A DNA stretch of 64,000 nt from Isoetes taiwanensis. Lineage: Eukaryota; Streptophyta; Lycopodiopsida; Isoetales; Isoetaceae. Below, in pieces: positions 1 to 11,689 of this stretch (positions within the stretch are counted from its first letter, which is position 1; every line of letters begins with the position of its first letter). The stretch is taken from assembly GCA_021234155.1 (NCBI GenBank), contig JAJEKV010000864.1, forward strand, positions 1-64,000, in the 5' to 3' direction. The notes below the pieces were generated by a model, which saw nothing but the letters and a program-made list of their open reading frames with translations, was not told where the DNA came from and searched no databases. Position numbers and translations under genes: made by a program.

Positions 1-228
1 TAGGGATGAGCATCGTGCACGCGAAAATGATCCAAATTATCTCAAGAGTAGTTTGAATTAAGGGCTTTTTACACAACTTGCTTATGCCCCCGCAACAAAA
101 AGTAAAACATTATGAGGAACTAAGTACTAAGATCATCCAAGAATGACAAAAGGAACTACAATCCTTCTTTTCAATTTTTTTTCCAGATGTCAGCATCTAG
201 GCCAGACCCCATGATGATCTACCATCAT

Positions 229-253
229 AAAAATAAAAATAAAAATAAAAATA
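229..253. repeat. (AAAAAT)n microsatellite
   Basis: About four uninterrupted copies of AAAAAT followed by AAG. A simple-sequence repeat with no apparent function. Confidence 0.85.
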
Positions 254-2003
254 AGAACTTCACCTTCTTGAAGATGCGAGCAGGAAGCAAAGAGAAAGCA
301 GAAACAACTATAATTGCAAAAAAAGATCATATTATTGGAAAGCCTCAGACGCAAGCATGATAGCTTTATCAACAGAATCACACCTTTTGTTCTGATAAAG
401 CTGCAAATACAGTTTCAGTGCTCTACATTGGAAGTAGCATCAGAATAGTCTATAGATATAAAAAAGTATATGTTGTAAAGACCTGTGAGTAGCCAATGTA
501 GTCTACGGTAGCATGTTGCAGCTTTCTTGTATAATCCTCTTCTCCAAACAAACTTCACGTTCTTCAATTGTCTATGCAGCATGCTTCCTCCTATACCTCT
601 CTCTCTTTGCTGCAAGCCCTCTTTCTTGTTCATTATTCATCACAAATTATGTGCAAAGAGATATGCTAAGGTCTTCTTTCTCTTTCCTTTTTCTATAACT
701 CGTACTAACGTTTTTAAAGCTAAACAAAAAAGGTCTAAAATGACATTTTTGAGAAAGGTCAATTTTTAAAAAAGGAAAAAGGCTTTTTTTCTCAGTTATT
801 CTATACTATTTTTAGTTCCATGCTATTTTTATTTCGTTTCTTTAAGTTTTTAAAGTGCTCCTTTCTGCTTAATAGTAAGAATATGCACTTTCTGAAGTGT
901 GTGTTTCACATTGGACATTTAGCAAAATAAATGATAAAAGCCAACACCAAATTCTTTGAGACATATGGTGAATATGCACCTTCCAACAGGTGCTTAAAGG
1001 CTTTGAAGAGGATCTGGAAATTGCTCTGTTGCAAGGCTGGATACAAATTCTCGATTAGTTATAGTTCGATCAAATGAGAAACCATCACATATGGTTCTAA
1101 CTGTTTGAAGCAAAGGGCTTGCTATCTAGATCAACAACACACATAATTGTATCCCGAATTACGAACACTTTTGAGGATTTAATTCAAGAGTAGCATAGGA
1201 ATGCAGCCTTGGGTTGCTTTCACCACCTATAAAATACATATAAGTCAGGATCTTATTAAATGTGATGCAAAAATATTTTAAAGCTCACCGCTTGGAACAT
1301 CCTGATGGAAGTAATAACTGCTGCATCCAAGCGCATTTCAAAATGCTTTTAGAACGTCTGGGTCTGGATTGAGCAGCCTTGTAAACAGCATCAGTCTTTT
1401 TATTCTGCATTAGTGTGTGATATGCGTCAATGCCTGCTTTGAATTTAAGGAACAAAAGAAACCTAACTCTAAATAACCTGAGCCACATCCAATGCATCCC
1501 ATTTTTTCCTATAATAACTACTGGAAGTGTTAAACCCAGTCACCAAACATTGCGACCACCACCATATGGTTCCACCTGATGAAGTACTCCAGATCAAATA
1601 CTTCAGATTGCGGAAATTCCATGAAAGATCAAATGCCCCCTCTAAGAACTCAAGTGCAAAGTGGAATTCGAGGTTGTTGTCTATTGCATAAAGGATTTCA
1701 TAAATCTGGAAATGCAATCTGTAAATGCAGTTCAGAAAGAGAAAGTTAAACTTACTTTCATAAAAGGGTTGGCAGTTTCGGACCTTGCATGCCAAAAACG
1801 AATTGCAAACAGTCTTCTCATGCAGGAAACAAAATGAAATTTGCAACAACGATTTGTAAAGAGTCTGCTCGTGATAAGCCTCATTCTTCATCTTCAATCT
1901 CTTAGGACACGATCCTAAAAGGTCATGAGCTCCAATGTACTCATCTAAATTTGATACACTCTTAGAAATCCCCTATAGCAGCAAAATCATAACAAAATCA
2001 ACA

Positions 2004-2073
2004 AACAACAAAATCATAAGCAGGTTGAAAATCAAAATCTCTACATACAACAAAATCATAAGCAGGTTGAAAA
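2004..2073. repeat. Short tandem duplication, ~43-bp period
   Basis: A block containing CAAAATCATAAGCAGGTTGA occurs twice, near 2008 and 2050, separated by a diverged spacer. It looks like a small local duplication. Confidence 0.7.
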
Positions 2074-2632
2074 GACTGATACATGGAAAGAAAACAACAC
2101 ATACCTAAATTTTTTCTTCAAAAGAGACAGCCCAAGCTCAGAATTGCTCATTCAAATCCCCTGCACCGGAGCTCCATAGCTCATATTTTAGGAGCTTTCT
2201 AGCTTTCTTGCATCAGGTTTGCTCTTGACAGAGAGGTGTTGCGGAAAAAAAGAGAGGAATCAACTAAACAGGAGCTCCTGTGGCCGACAGCAAAGTTACC
2301 AACCCTAGCTGTCTTTGCCCTTTAGCATCACATCAATGCAAAAAGCTTGAAAATCAAAGAAATGGAAAAGCTATTTTCCTGCGGCGGACAACAAACTTAC
2401 CTACCATAGCTGTTTTTGCCACGTTCTAAATCCGTTCTCACAAACAATATCGTTTTATTCTTTCAGATCTATGCTGAAAAATTCTTCTTTGAAGAGCCGA
2501 GTTCATTTCCAAGCTGTATGTTTAAAGATTGTTCAGTCTCTTCCAGCAATATTTGCATTGATGAAACCAATGCGAAGGGCTCAAACCGATGTGAAAGAAT
2601 CTGAAGGATCCGTAGCTGCATGTTAAATCATG

Positions 2633-3007
2633 CTAGGCACTAAGATCTTCTTGAATACGCTCTAAATCAACACGCACTTCTACATCACAGTGATCAGATG
2701 CAGGGATCAAGCGGAGAACGGGTAGGACAGGCTTACAGCAGGGTATGTCTGAAGCCATAGCCATTCTGTGTTGTGTGCTGAAGAGGAGATGCAAAATCAT
2801 GGGCCTCTGCCGGTAGAACCTGTTCTTACCATGATCTACATTCGAATGAATCCAACCCATGTCTAAGATCTGTGCTTCAAATTCCTGCAAAGCAAAAACA
2901 AACCTTCTGACTCTGATAATACTACAGGTTTTAAAAGAGGCAAGCGCATTAGCTTGATCATAAGATCTCTTAAAAAATCTAGCAACAAGTCTTTCGATGA
3001 GATCCAT
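2633..3007 (-). CDS. Unrecognised 124-aa ORF, possible terminal exon
   Basis: An uninterrupted minus-strand frame of 124 codons ending in TAG. It has balanced amino-acid composition, with stretches such as FYRQRPMILHLLFSTQHR near residue 67 and ASDHCDVEVRVDLERIQEDL near the C-terminus. A polypyrimidine-rich TTTTTGCTTTGCAG sits inside the frame at about 2885-2898. The real coding part may therefore begin there as a last exon of about 86 codons, with the upstream frame being intron. I do not recognise the family. It lies back to back with the plus-strand ORF at 3077. No membrane segment or signal peptide is apparent. It could be a genuine host gene end or a gene fragment. Confidence 0.4.
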   Translation of the reverse strand: MDLIERLVARFFKRSYDQANALASFKTCSIIRVRRFVFALQEFEAQILDMGWIHSNVDHGKNRFYRQRPMILHLLFSTQHRMAMASDIPCCKPVLPVLRLIPASDHCDVEVRVDLERIQEDLSA

Positions 3008-3076
3008 ACCCTGATTGATAACTCATTCATAAATTATCTCTTGAAAGTAGTCTAGTACTACAGGAAGACAATAAAA

Positions 3077-3283
3077 GTGGAAGACTGGAGAATGAATCTT
3101 ATGGTCAATCCTGAAGAAGATATCGATATTTGGCATTTGCTTGGTGATCTTGATGGCAGTTATCCTTACTTAACTATAAATGAGACTTTATCATGGGAGT
3201 TGGGACCTGGTTTTGCAGAGCATCGTGGAACAGCTCCCCCGGTTAACAATAGTATTTTGGAAGAGACAAAGTTTAAAGTTTAG
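3077..3283 (+). CDS. Unrecognised 68-aa ORF
   Basis: A short acidic plus-strand frame beginning MEDWRMNLMVNPEEDIDIWH and ending at a TAG after ILEETKFKV. The composition (many D, E, W, L and few low-complexity runs) is more protein-like than most frames nearby. Length is too small to assign a family. It could be a first exon, because a possible splice context (AAAG before TTTAG) lies at its end. Transcription from the intervening segment together with the divergent ORF at 2633-3007 is possible but not shown. Confidence 0.25.
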   Translation: MEDWRMNLMVNPEEDIDIWHLLGDLDGSYPYLTINETLSWELGPGFAEHRGTAPPVNNSILEETKFKV

Positions 3284-3711
3284 ATGGTAACTCGAGAGGA
3301 TGGAGAGAAGAAGGAGCGGGTGGATATTAAGGTTTGAAAAATCCGGATAGGCGCGAATGAGATAATTTGAGACTAAGACCTTACCTCAGGTCGCCGAACT
3401 TCCTAAACCCAATCTGTAAGAAAAAGAAGACTGATAGCGAGTCCTGTTCTATCCATAGCCGCTTGATCCGATGCGCCTTCCGGGTAAAGGTATTTCGAAG
3501 AAAATCTGAAAATGAACGAAAGGTTATATTTTATGTGCCTCTTGAATTTTTAATAGTTTGATGATGCCACGTGGCACAATCTGAGCCGTCGATAGAGACA
3601 CCAAAATAATCTAGGCCGTCGATAGGGGCGCAGGGACATTGGGATCTATCTCGCCGCCGATCGGGCTTCCTACGCCACTTCCGCTAGATTTTTATAATAT
3701 AGGAGGATTAC
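3284..3711. promoter_or_regulatory. GC-richer stretch with a perfect G-box palindrome
   Basis: At 3565-3576 the sequence TGCCACGTGGCA is a perfect 12-bp palindrome containing the plant G-box/ABRE core CACGTG. Nearby, GCCGTCGATAG occurs twice, at about 3585 and 3615. G-boxes bind plant bZIP and bHLH factors, so this could be promoter DNA. It lies just before a copia fragment and could equally be transposon-derived. No TATA box or start site was identified. Confidence 0.3.
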
Positions 3712-5030
3712 ATACTTGGCTGGTTATGATATGAACTCTATGGCTTATAAACTTTTTGATCCTGCACAAAGGAAAGTCATAGTAAGTAGAGATGTTATAT
3801 TTGATGAGACACAATTTTATAGAATGATTCCTAAGGTTAATACCTCGGACAAGGATGAGAACAATGAAACAAAAAAATTAGAAGAGAATTCTGACCAGCT
3901 AGAAAGGAAACTGAAATGCTGGAATTTGCAGATTATTCCAGTGATGATAATGATGATGACATTGAAACTCAAAATGTGAGAATGGAGATCTTACATGGAG
4001 ATGAACTAGAAGATGAATCAGTACAAGCTGTCATACTAGAAAATTTTAAAAGGAAAGGACGGTGAACTGAGGCACAAATTCTTGAGGATGAAAATAAAGC
4101 AATGCTTGAACTTCATGGCAGAAATGAAATGGGAAAGAGTAAGAGATTTCAGCCTCACGTAGGTGAAATTCATAGTGTGTTTGACATTTTGATTTTAGAA
4201 AATCTAGAGCTGCCAAAAAGCTATCATAAAGCAGTAAGTGGGAGACATGTAAAGCAATGGTTAGAAGCTATGCAAGAAGAAATGAGTGCATTCAAAAGAA
4301 CTGGTACATATAAACTTGTGGATAACCCTGCAGATAAAAACATTATTGGGAACAAGTGGGTTTTTAAAATAAAACCTGGAAATGAAGGAAAGCCAAATAA
4401 GTTTAAGGCTAGATTAGTAGCACAGGGTTTCACGCAACAAAGGGGACATGAAACTTTCTCACCTCTGGTTAAAATAAACAGTTTAAGGATACTTCTTGCA
4501 ATTGCAAACTCATGTGATCTTGAAATACATCACATGGATGTAGACAGTTTTTTTGAATGCAAAACTTGAGGAAGAAATTTATTCAAAACAAGCACTAGGA
4601 TTTGAAACAAGAAATGGAAAAGTATGGAAACTGAAAAGAGCAGTATATGGTTTAAGACAATCATCAAGGGAATGGTACAAATGTATGGACAATTATTTGC
4701 TAAAACATGGATTTAAAAAATTGAACTATGATGGGAACTTGTACAGGTTTAAAGATGGAGATAAGTGGTGCATCATTGGACTTTATGTTGATGATAATAT
4801 TATGATTGCAAAAGGAAACAAGGTTCTCAATCACTGCAAATATATTTTGTATAAAAGGTTCCAAATGACAGATCTTAACGAGTTGAAAAGATTTCTAGAT
4901 ATAAAAGTATACAGGAATAGGAGCAACAAAACTCTATCACTAAGCCAAAGAATGCATATTGAAAGTATGCTTGAGAGATTTCGCATAAAAGATTGTAAAA
5001 TTGCAAATTCTCATGTATCTCTTGTTTTAT
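3712..5030 (+). pseudogene. Truncated Ty1/copia pol fragment (integrase end + reverse transcriptase)
   Basis: Starts inside the C-terminal part of a copia integrase (YDMNSMAYKLFDPAQRKVI, VSRDVIFDETQFYR), then a spacer, then reverse transcriptase from about 4102. RT landmarks are WVFKIKPG, KARLVAQGFTQ, FSPLVKINSLRILLAIA, HHMDVDSFF, AVYGLRQSSREWYKCMD and the catalytic LYVDDNIMIAKGN near 4780. A frame change at about 4560 breaks the ORF between the first RT motifs and KLEEEIYSKQALGFE. The sequence stops after KIANSHVS, before RNase H. Gag, protease, the integrase core and LTRs are absent. The RT is closely similar to the copia element at 37861-43680 (shared LYVDDNIM, VLNHCK, RFQMTDL), so both belong to one lineage. 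Inactive. Confidence 0.92.
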
Positions 5031-5133
5031 ATGTTTCTCTTTTTTAAGTATAAGGGATCTTGGAAGGCTGCAAGTAATCAACATATGTTTCTCTTTTTAA
5101 ATATAAGGGATCTTAGAAGGCTGCAAGTAATCA
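5029..5133. repeat. Tandem duplication, ~53-bp unit x2
   Basis: Two near-identical copies of a unit containing ATAAGGGATCTT, GAAGGCTGCAAGTAATCA and ATATGTTTCTCTTTTT lie head to tail directly after the end of the copia fragment. Only a few substitutions separate them. This may mark the truncation junction. Confidence 0.9.
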
Positions 5134-6158
5134 GTACCGCTTCAGCCTTAGTTTCCCATATTTCATTTTTGCTATAGATCAGTCAGCATATGCCTATTAC
5201 AATTTTTCCATTTCCTAGTTGGATATGCTATAAGTCTGCTGCAAGTTTAAATTACATATTAGGTCATGTGGTTCCTGGTCATGACTCATATATCAATATG
5301 TACTTTAGATATTAGATCTTTTCAGACAGTTTGTTGTATTCTGCATTTTTGGACGAAATGGAAGTATTCTATGCAAGGTGTGTAAGTCCAAGCAAATTTA
5401 GATTATTGTAAGGATTCATGTTTATGTTGGTGCTCTTGTCCAATTGAGATGGTTACATATAATTCTTTTGCAACAATTTAGTCTTAGTAACATCTCGCAT
5501 TTCAGTGCTGTCTATAAGTGCATGTTCATGGCTTTAGCTTTGATTTTATACAGGCTTAATAGCTAGCCTGTCAGACCTTCGAATTCAGCCTTATCTTCAA
5601 AACTAGTTCAGTTTGATTTAAAGCAGGTGTCAGGCGTCCCAAGAATTTAATGTCTACCTGCTATTTTTCTGTGATTTGGATCTTTGATTGATGCACCCTG
5701 TAATGTATTCTGCCTGATTGATGTTTGGATCAGTCCCTGGTTCGCCTAGGCATGGTATGGTTAGCCTTTTCTTCTATACCTCAACCCATATATGATCGCT
5801 GCTAGAATGCATGTGCATTTCCTTCTGTCTCTGAGTTCTATTTTGGTTGTTTTATTTGATGCACGTCTATTTTATTTAGTTCCTTATTTTAACTTTGGCT
5901 CCTTGATTGGTTAAGATATTCTATCTTATTTTTAGCCTTTGTTTAATTGTTTGATGCACATCTATTCTAGTTGGTTTCTTATGTTAACTTTGTCTTCTTG
6001 TTGGGTTAAGATATTCTATCTTATCTTTAGCCTTTATTATGCTTATATGGACTTTGTTGTGCTGGGATTATGGGTGGTGCGAGCAAGCTAGATGCATGGT
6101 GACATTGTTTATGGTTGCTAATTGAGTAGGGTGTTGCATTGTTACAGATAAAAGCACA
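5134..6158. other. Non-coding stretch with a ~94-bp direct repeat
   Basis: No ORF is supported. It contains a tandem pair at 5856-5949 and 5950-6040 sharing TTTGATGCAC, TAAGATATTCTATCTTAT and TTTAGCCTTT with moderate divergence. It may be 5' sequence of the DIRS-like element that begins coding at about 6159, but no terminal repeat was recognised. Confidence 0.6.
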
Positions 6159-6363
6159 CCGCCTACACAAAGCTTGCATCCATCAGTGACTTATTTGCGC
6201 AATAGATTGAAAGACCATTTGGCATTTTGGAAATCCTTCTGTTCATCCGCGATAGTGCTTGATTGGGTCAGTAATGGGTATTCCCTTGGCTACATGGTCC
6301 CCCTAGTCAACCTTGGTCTCAGCCAAACCATAAGCCGGTGCAGCAACATGCAGAGTTTGTTCG
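6159..6363 (+). pseudogene. DIRS-like retrotransposon, N-terminal part of RT (left half of split element)
   Basis: The frame reads LRNRLKDHLAFWKSFCSSA, VLDWVSNGYSL, then after a frame change SQPNHKPVQQHAEFVRG. This matches the conserved start of DIRS-type reverse transcriptases (a GRLxxHLxFWxxIxAS...VLxWIxxGYxLPF block, then N..SAxxNxEFVxxAIxxLL). The text stops at HAEFVRG, where the 9-bp sequence GTTTGTTCG ends. It resumes at 15741 with GAIKDLLASS, so a 9.4-kb transposon has split the gene. The internal frame change shows the copy was decaying. The upstream gag-like ORF expected in DIRS elements was not recognised. Confidence 0.8.
6355..6363. repeat. Target site duplication, left copy (GTTTGTTCG)
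   Basis: Nine bases duplicated exactly at 15732-15740 on the other side of the TIR element. The duplication lies inside the DIRS reverse transcriptase gene, and removing one copy plus the insert restores colinearity of that domain. A 9-bp duplication is typical of Mutator-like (MULE) transposition. The following GGG is also shared by both flanks, so the exact boundary could shift by up to 3 bp. Confidence 0.85.
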
Positions 6364-6411
6364 GGGAATTTTATTTGGAGGGTTTTTTTGTGGATGGCGT
6401 AGAGGGTTTTA
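6364..6411 (+). repeat. Left terminal inverted repeat of the TIR transposon
   Basis: Reads inward GGGAATTTTATTTGGAGGG, TTTTTTTG, then GTAGAGGGTTTT. The core ATTTGGAGGGTTTTTTT and the second block TAGAGGGTTTT both recur in inverted orientation at 15682-15731. The outermost bases are less conserved. Confidence 0.8.
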
Positions 6412-6839
6412 CAAGAGAATATTCCTTATAATATTTTGTTATGGCATGTTGTACTAGTTGCCATTTTTTTGGTAACATGTATTAGAATGAACATATACCA
6501 GAATGAATTCCGTACGAGTCAACGTATAGCAAAATCAAAATGGACTGAATATTATATGTATTGCATACATTCACTAATATATACAGTGCTGTTGGATAGG
6601 CATATTCACCCCTTATTCCTTAATCTACACCGTACGTAAAGTTCCTCGTTTGTGGGGTATGCAAGTACAAAATTTGCTATACTGTATAACAAGGTTCGCA
6701 AAATACTATAAGATTTCAAGCGGAATACTATATGGTGTTGATTTCAGACGCAAAATACAATTCACGAGGGCTCTGGCTGCCCACGGCCACCCGGTGAATA
6801 TGCACCCAAACCAAAGGGGTTTAAGGGGATTTTAATTTA

Positions 6840-7035
6840 AAAATGTGTTGGACCCAATGGTTGTGTTAATAATGTCAATGGTAGTTATGTGTTGGTTGTT
6901 AATGTCAATGGTTGTTATGTGTTGGGGATTTAATTTTTATATGTTGTTGATGTTAATGGTTTGTGTTAATAATGTTAATGGTAGTTGTGTGTTGATTGTT
7001 ATATTAAAAATTTTGAGCCCTTCGGGCCCTAACTA
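6840..7035. repeat. Imperfect GT-rich tandem repeat
   Basis: Repeated variants of TTAATGTCAATGGTTGTTATG and GTGTTGGTTGTTAATG follow each other several times. The short frame across it (MLMVCVNNVNGSC type) is a by-product of the repeat. A similar edge sequence (GGGGATTTTAATTTAAAAAT) occurs near 29070. Confidence 0.7.
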
Positions 7036-7039
7036 AAGC

Positions 7040-7995
7040 AAAATATAGGTAAACTTTATGGGCCTAAATATTAATTATTAAAAAGCACAATAACATCAAG
7101 ACAAATAAATTATTTCCATTGCAAAAACAACTATATGAGTACATTTTGTGTAATCATTATATTCATTATATTCATTATCGTAATTTGAATATTGCAATAC
7201 AAGAATCATGTAAACTATTGTAAATCGAAGACATTGTCATGCATATGCTAGTGCATATGGTAACATGTGCTGGTATCAATGCAAGCCAAATAACCATAAT
7301 GCAAGGACAAGCATATTTCTAAACATAAGAAACATATAAGAACGAGTTTAAGTCATATTGAACAAGTAGCTTGTTTGTTACAAAGAGCAATAAATAGCAA
7401 TGTTAATTTATTACACTAATTTAAGTAGCAACAAACAACAACGTTAATTTATTACACTAATTTAAATACCAACAGAAAAAAGAACTAATGTCAAATTTAA
7501 ATACCAACAAGAAAAAGAACTAATGTCAAATGTGAACATAAGTGTGCACGCCGTAAATAGATGCCCATATTTGCCTTTTTGTGCAGCAATAACTTCATCC
7601 TAATTGCCTTTTAGGCAAAGCAATAACTTCATCCTAATGAACCTCGTAAATGGATTGAAGTATAAGGTATTCTAACAATTTCTTTCTTAATTGCTTTCAG
7701 AGTAGCCTTACTGTGATGAGCCTTTACCAGGCATAGGTCCCATGAGCCTTTGATTCTCATGCCAATGGAGAAAATAGAGCCTTTGATTCCCTAATGCCTC
7801 GTGATGGTATGAACAAGCATAGATTTGGGCCATGCCTTAAGACCCAAGATAGAACATAATATGGATAATCATGACAATTAATCAGCTTCACACCCAATTT
7901 TTGGTGAAATAAATGAAGTTCCAATCACTTACAATTTGGAATCGCCAGCTCTAGAGCTCTAGTGTATGGAAGATACTAATTGAGGGCCGCAAATG
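7040..7995. other. AT-rich non-coding stretch in the TIR transposon
   Basis: No coding frame. It contains small local duplications, for example GTTAATTTATTACACTAATTT at about 7400 and 7444, AAAGAACTAATGTCAAAT at about 7480 and 7513, and CAATAACTTCATCCTAAT at about 7588 and 7620. These look like slippage products in transposon DNA. Confidence 0.6.
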
Positions 7996-7999
7996 GACT

Positions 8000-10900
8000 A
8001 GAACAAGCAAAGAAGATCTTCTCAATCTATTGCAGGGGCAAATCTGAAATAAAGTTTAATAAAATGACTTTACAGTTTGTAAACGAGCTCCAGTCCGGGT
8101 TGAGGCAAATAATCATTTTGAAATACATCCTGCTCAAAAAAGCGATAAGCACGGCCGTAAATAGGGCAAGGAACAAATGTTTTGATAGGTGTTGACATGT
8201 TATAAATATGGCGAGATCAAACCCTACAAGATGATGGTTGGTTAGATCCATTGCTCCATCTTCATAAGGAATGAGCATGGTAATATATCTTCGGGCCGCT
8301 AAAGTTGAGCCGCGGTGTAACTCTCTGCCGCTTTTTACAGGGCCGAGGAATCTAAAAAGACCTGGCTTTGGTTGGGCGATTCGGGAAACAATATCTATGC
8401 AGAGGGTCTTCTCAAAATCTGGCAAAGGTAACAATTGTATAAGGGAGAATTGCATGTCTTTGTTGAACCGAGAAGATGGTCGTGAAATAAGACATATTTG
8501 GACATCCCAAAATTCTACTCCCTCGCTTTATTGCATTTGCATATGACCAAAATGTTTGCACAATCTGAAAAGCTTATGCTTTGAAGAACCAATAGCCGTG
8601 ACATGCTCTTCTCAGACTACGCTAACAAAAATTGTTTCATCCACAAAGGTTCTCGATGTCTATTTATTTAGAACTCCAAACTCCTGGGGTCTTCATAAAA
8701 TAACGGATCACTCTCAACATTCCTTAGAAACCATATCCATACGGACAACCACACACCGGCCAAAGCTTTTTATTAGGGTCGACACAAGCTTGCAGTTCCT
8801 TTTCATTCCGCCAAGGTCGGCATCATAAGCATCGTGGTAGAGTGCGAATGGCATGCAGTCAATCGTTTGTTGTTGGAGGAACTAAGCTTTGCCTTTAACA
8901 AATGAATACCATCTAGAGTACCGACTCTCGATGCAACTATGGAAACTCTGAGAAAAAGCTGCACTTCCAATTTCTTCATCCTTAGATTGAAAAAAAGGGG
9001 CATCTCCTCCTACTCATTCAAAGGGCCAATCTTATCTTGCTAATCCCTTTTGTTGCAGATTTGTAAGCAATGCTATCCACGAGGCAGATTTGTAAGCAAT
9101 GCTATCCACGAGGCTTGCATGTTGAGCCCCTAAAAATAAAAAGAGGGCTTTTTGTTGTGAGCCCTTGGATATTGGACCATTGAAAAAAGGCTAAATCAAC
9201 TAACTAAGAAATGGTGCACTCTAGATGTACGCATTAGTACATCCATTCAATACGCCATGAAATCTTAGGAAAACCTTTTGTGAAAAGCGCATAAAACACA
9301 AAGGAAACCCCCCGCTATTATGCTACATATTAACTATTAGAATTTGATATGAAAAGTTCGTGACAAAAAACGGCCATTCTTCCTCAAGGAAGGAGCCTCA
9401 CGTGAGAACATCCTCTCTCCAACATGTGCTGAATGATGTCCAAAAAAACCTAGGGTCATGGTTGAGGACTTTGAAATACGCACATCGATGTTTGCATGGA
9501 ATATATACCTTTTCGCCTTCTCGCCCATGAAACCGCATGTGCATGTGGGATGCTTGCGCACCTCATCAGATAAGTTTCATCCGGGTCGATTCACCTGGTA
9601 CTCAACATCATCCGTGGTGGATATTGACCTTTATGGACTCAATATCGCACTCCGTTTGTAAAGGTTGATTAAGCTTTGTTTCAGCTTCTACATAAAGCTT
9701 CCTCGTCTGCTCATCGCGCTTTCCCAAAACGTTCCATGAAGTGGGAAGAGCTGTTAACAGTAGGAGAATTCACACTAGTCACATTGGGAATTGAGCTCCT
9801 TGGATTAATCCCTCTAATAGAAAAGTTTCCTTTCTCCAATGTTTCCAACTCGCAGAGAGTGATAGTTACACCCTTGCCACTGTGCCAATGGCCTGGATTT
9901 AGTAGGTGTGGCTATGATGCCCGCAACTGGATAGTAGGTATGCTGCACATTTTGAGGACAAAACCAAAACCTTTGTGTGACCTCTCTACCATTTGCTTTC
10001 CTTTGCCCAGTGAAGCATGGTGCAATAGTGGATTCTGAGTACGTACCCTATTAATTTCAGAATTGCATCTTCGACCATTGGACTTGATTCTATCTTGACA
10101 TCTTATTTTACTACCAGGTTTTTTTCTGATAGCCCAATCCTCCTCAAGCGGCATATCATACTCCTCAGACAAGATATGTAGCATCATCAAAAATTATATT
10201 CCGTTTTGTTGAAGCATCTAACTCTAGAGCGAGTATGGGCCCCTCTTGTCGGGACGATGACTACCCGGAACCTACATCCTTGCTATATTACGTGCTATCT
10301 CTGGTCCTTTTTAGAATAGTTCGATTATTTCTCCCCGAACCGGCATGAATGGGTCAGATTCCACTATGTAAAACCTGCCGAAGTTCATCGGCAATGACGA
10401 CACAAGCATCGGGTAATATTACTAGTCATTGAAGTGCCCATTTCTGCAAGATCAAAGTATCTATACCGACCTATTCCAACAAAAAATTATGTTCTCTATG
10501 GCTTTGCACTTTGCACTTTGCAAAGACAGCCTTCGCCGGCAGATCGCATGCATGCATCGCACAAGGATAATTTATTCACATACCCTCTTGATGCCAACCA
10601 ACTAGCATGCACGCATTCAAATAGATTGGTGTTAGGGATTTGAGCTGCAGGTTGCTAGATTCACTCCATCCTCCATAAAGTTGCCCCATCCGCCACTCTT
10701 TGATGCCACCATGCTAGCCATGAGCCTAAGGAACTTATGTCAAGGGCTAGTTTTTCCGTGCCACCAATTGACAATATTCTCAAAAGCAACTTCAAAGATC
10801 TTCTCCGCAAGAGTGCGGATCTCCGTGCCCCCGCAGACAAATTCGGATGCTCTTTGTCTATGTTCTTGTGATATGTACTTATTTGTGTGTCTTTGAAGAC

Positions 10901-11400
10901 ATCGCTCCCAATGGAATTTACAACCACATTCCTTTCCTTCCATGGGCTGGGCCATCATTGAACACATTTTTAATGGCATTCCAATTAGCTTGAGCTTCGG
11001 CTCGCCATGAATCCTTTGAACCGAAAGGGTGTTGAGTTCTTTAGTACCATGACTGCTTTTAGCTCTTTGGGGCAGTTCTCCTTCCTCCTCACTTTGCTTT
11101 GTAACATTACCATTCTTTTTTAATATATTGATGACACAGCTTCAAAAAAAAAGTAGAAAGAAAAACAAATATACCTAGGGTCGCATTAATACATGGCATG
11201 CCAAAGTAGTCCACCCAACAAGCGGTATTTTACGCGGGTCAAATGGACCCAAGAGTCTTCTAAGTCTCCTCCCCGACGATTTCGCTGACGAGCTCCACTC
11301 CGTGAACCGCCCCGTTGGGAATATTTTGAAGACATAACATCATTCATTGTCCTCGCCATGAAGTTGGTATGGAAACTTGGAACCATGAAAAAATTGATAT
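8000..11400 (-). pseudogene. Decayed transposon protein region, minus strand
   Basis: Successive minus-strand pieces look like one long protein broken by many stops and frameshifts. They include VSIPTSWRGQ and VELVSEIVGEETYKTLGSI (about 11200-11400), TLAEKIFEVAFENIVNWWHG (about 10760-10830), HPTCTCGFMGEKAKRYIF (about 9510-9560), RVGTLDGIHLLKAKLSSSNN (about 8865-8930) and VFLDSSAL (about 8360). A DGIHL-type motif resembles the first catalytic Asp context of several plant DDE transposases, but the following motifs could not be aligned with certainty. It lies downstream on the same strand as the Cys/His-rich domain at 11700-12260. The most economical reading is that both are the remains of the element's own protein. 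Family assignment remains open. Confidence 0.4.
9055..9112. repeat. Perfect 29-bp tandem duplication
   Basis: The unit starting GCAGATTTGTAAGCAATGCT and ending ATCCACGAG occurs twice without a mismatch. Perfect identity within otherwise decayed DNA indicates a recent local duplication. Confidence 0.95.
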
Positions 11401-11689
11401 TTGTAGTGTTTTTAAGTATATGATCTTTCCAACTTCATCTTTTTGGTGGACTTTTTTCAAGACTCTTATTTATCCAATCGGCGTGATCCTACAACAAAAC
11501 CCACATTTAGAAAAAGAAGCATAATCAAATAGTTACAATTGAAAGGTAACCCGTGTGAGAAAGAATACCTTTTTTATTGCAAAAGAGGTTGAAGTTGCTT
11601 CAACAGCATTGTCTATTCTATCTCTCCCCCACAACCCATGTCATCACAATCAAGAGTTGTCAACAAGTTGTTGATAGTGATCTCCATGG

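Larger units (their letters stand above)
1..2630. other. Non-coding stretch, no supported gene
   Basis: No open frame here has convincing protein character. The frames seen are short and AT-rich. Possible splice-like sites exist but no exon could be assembled. It contains a short hexanucleotide microsatellite and one short tandem duplication, listed separately. It could be intronic or flanking DNA of the minus-strand ORF at 2633-3007. Confidence 0.5.

Noticed and set aside
6845-7036. Membrane-protein-like 63-aa ORF (repeated VMCWLLMSMVVM)
   Set aside because: It is encoded by an imperfect GT-rich tandem repeat.
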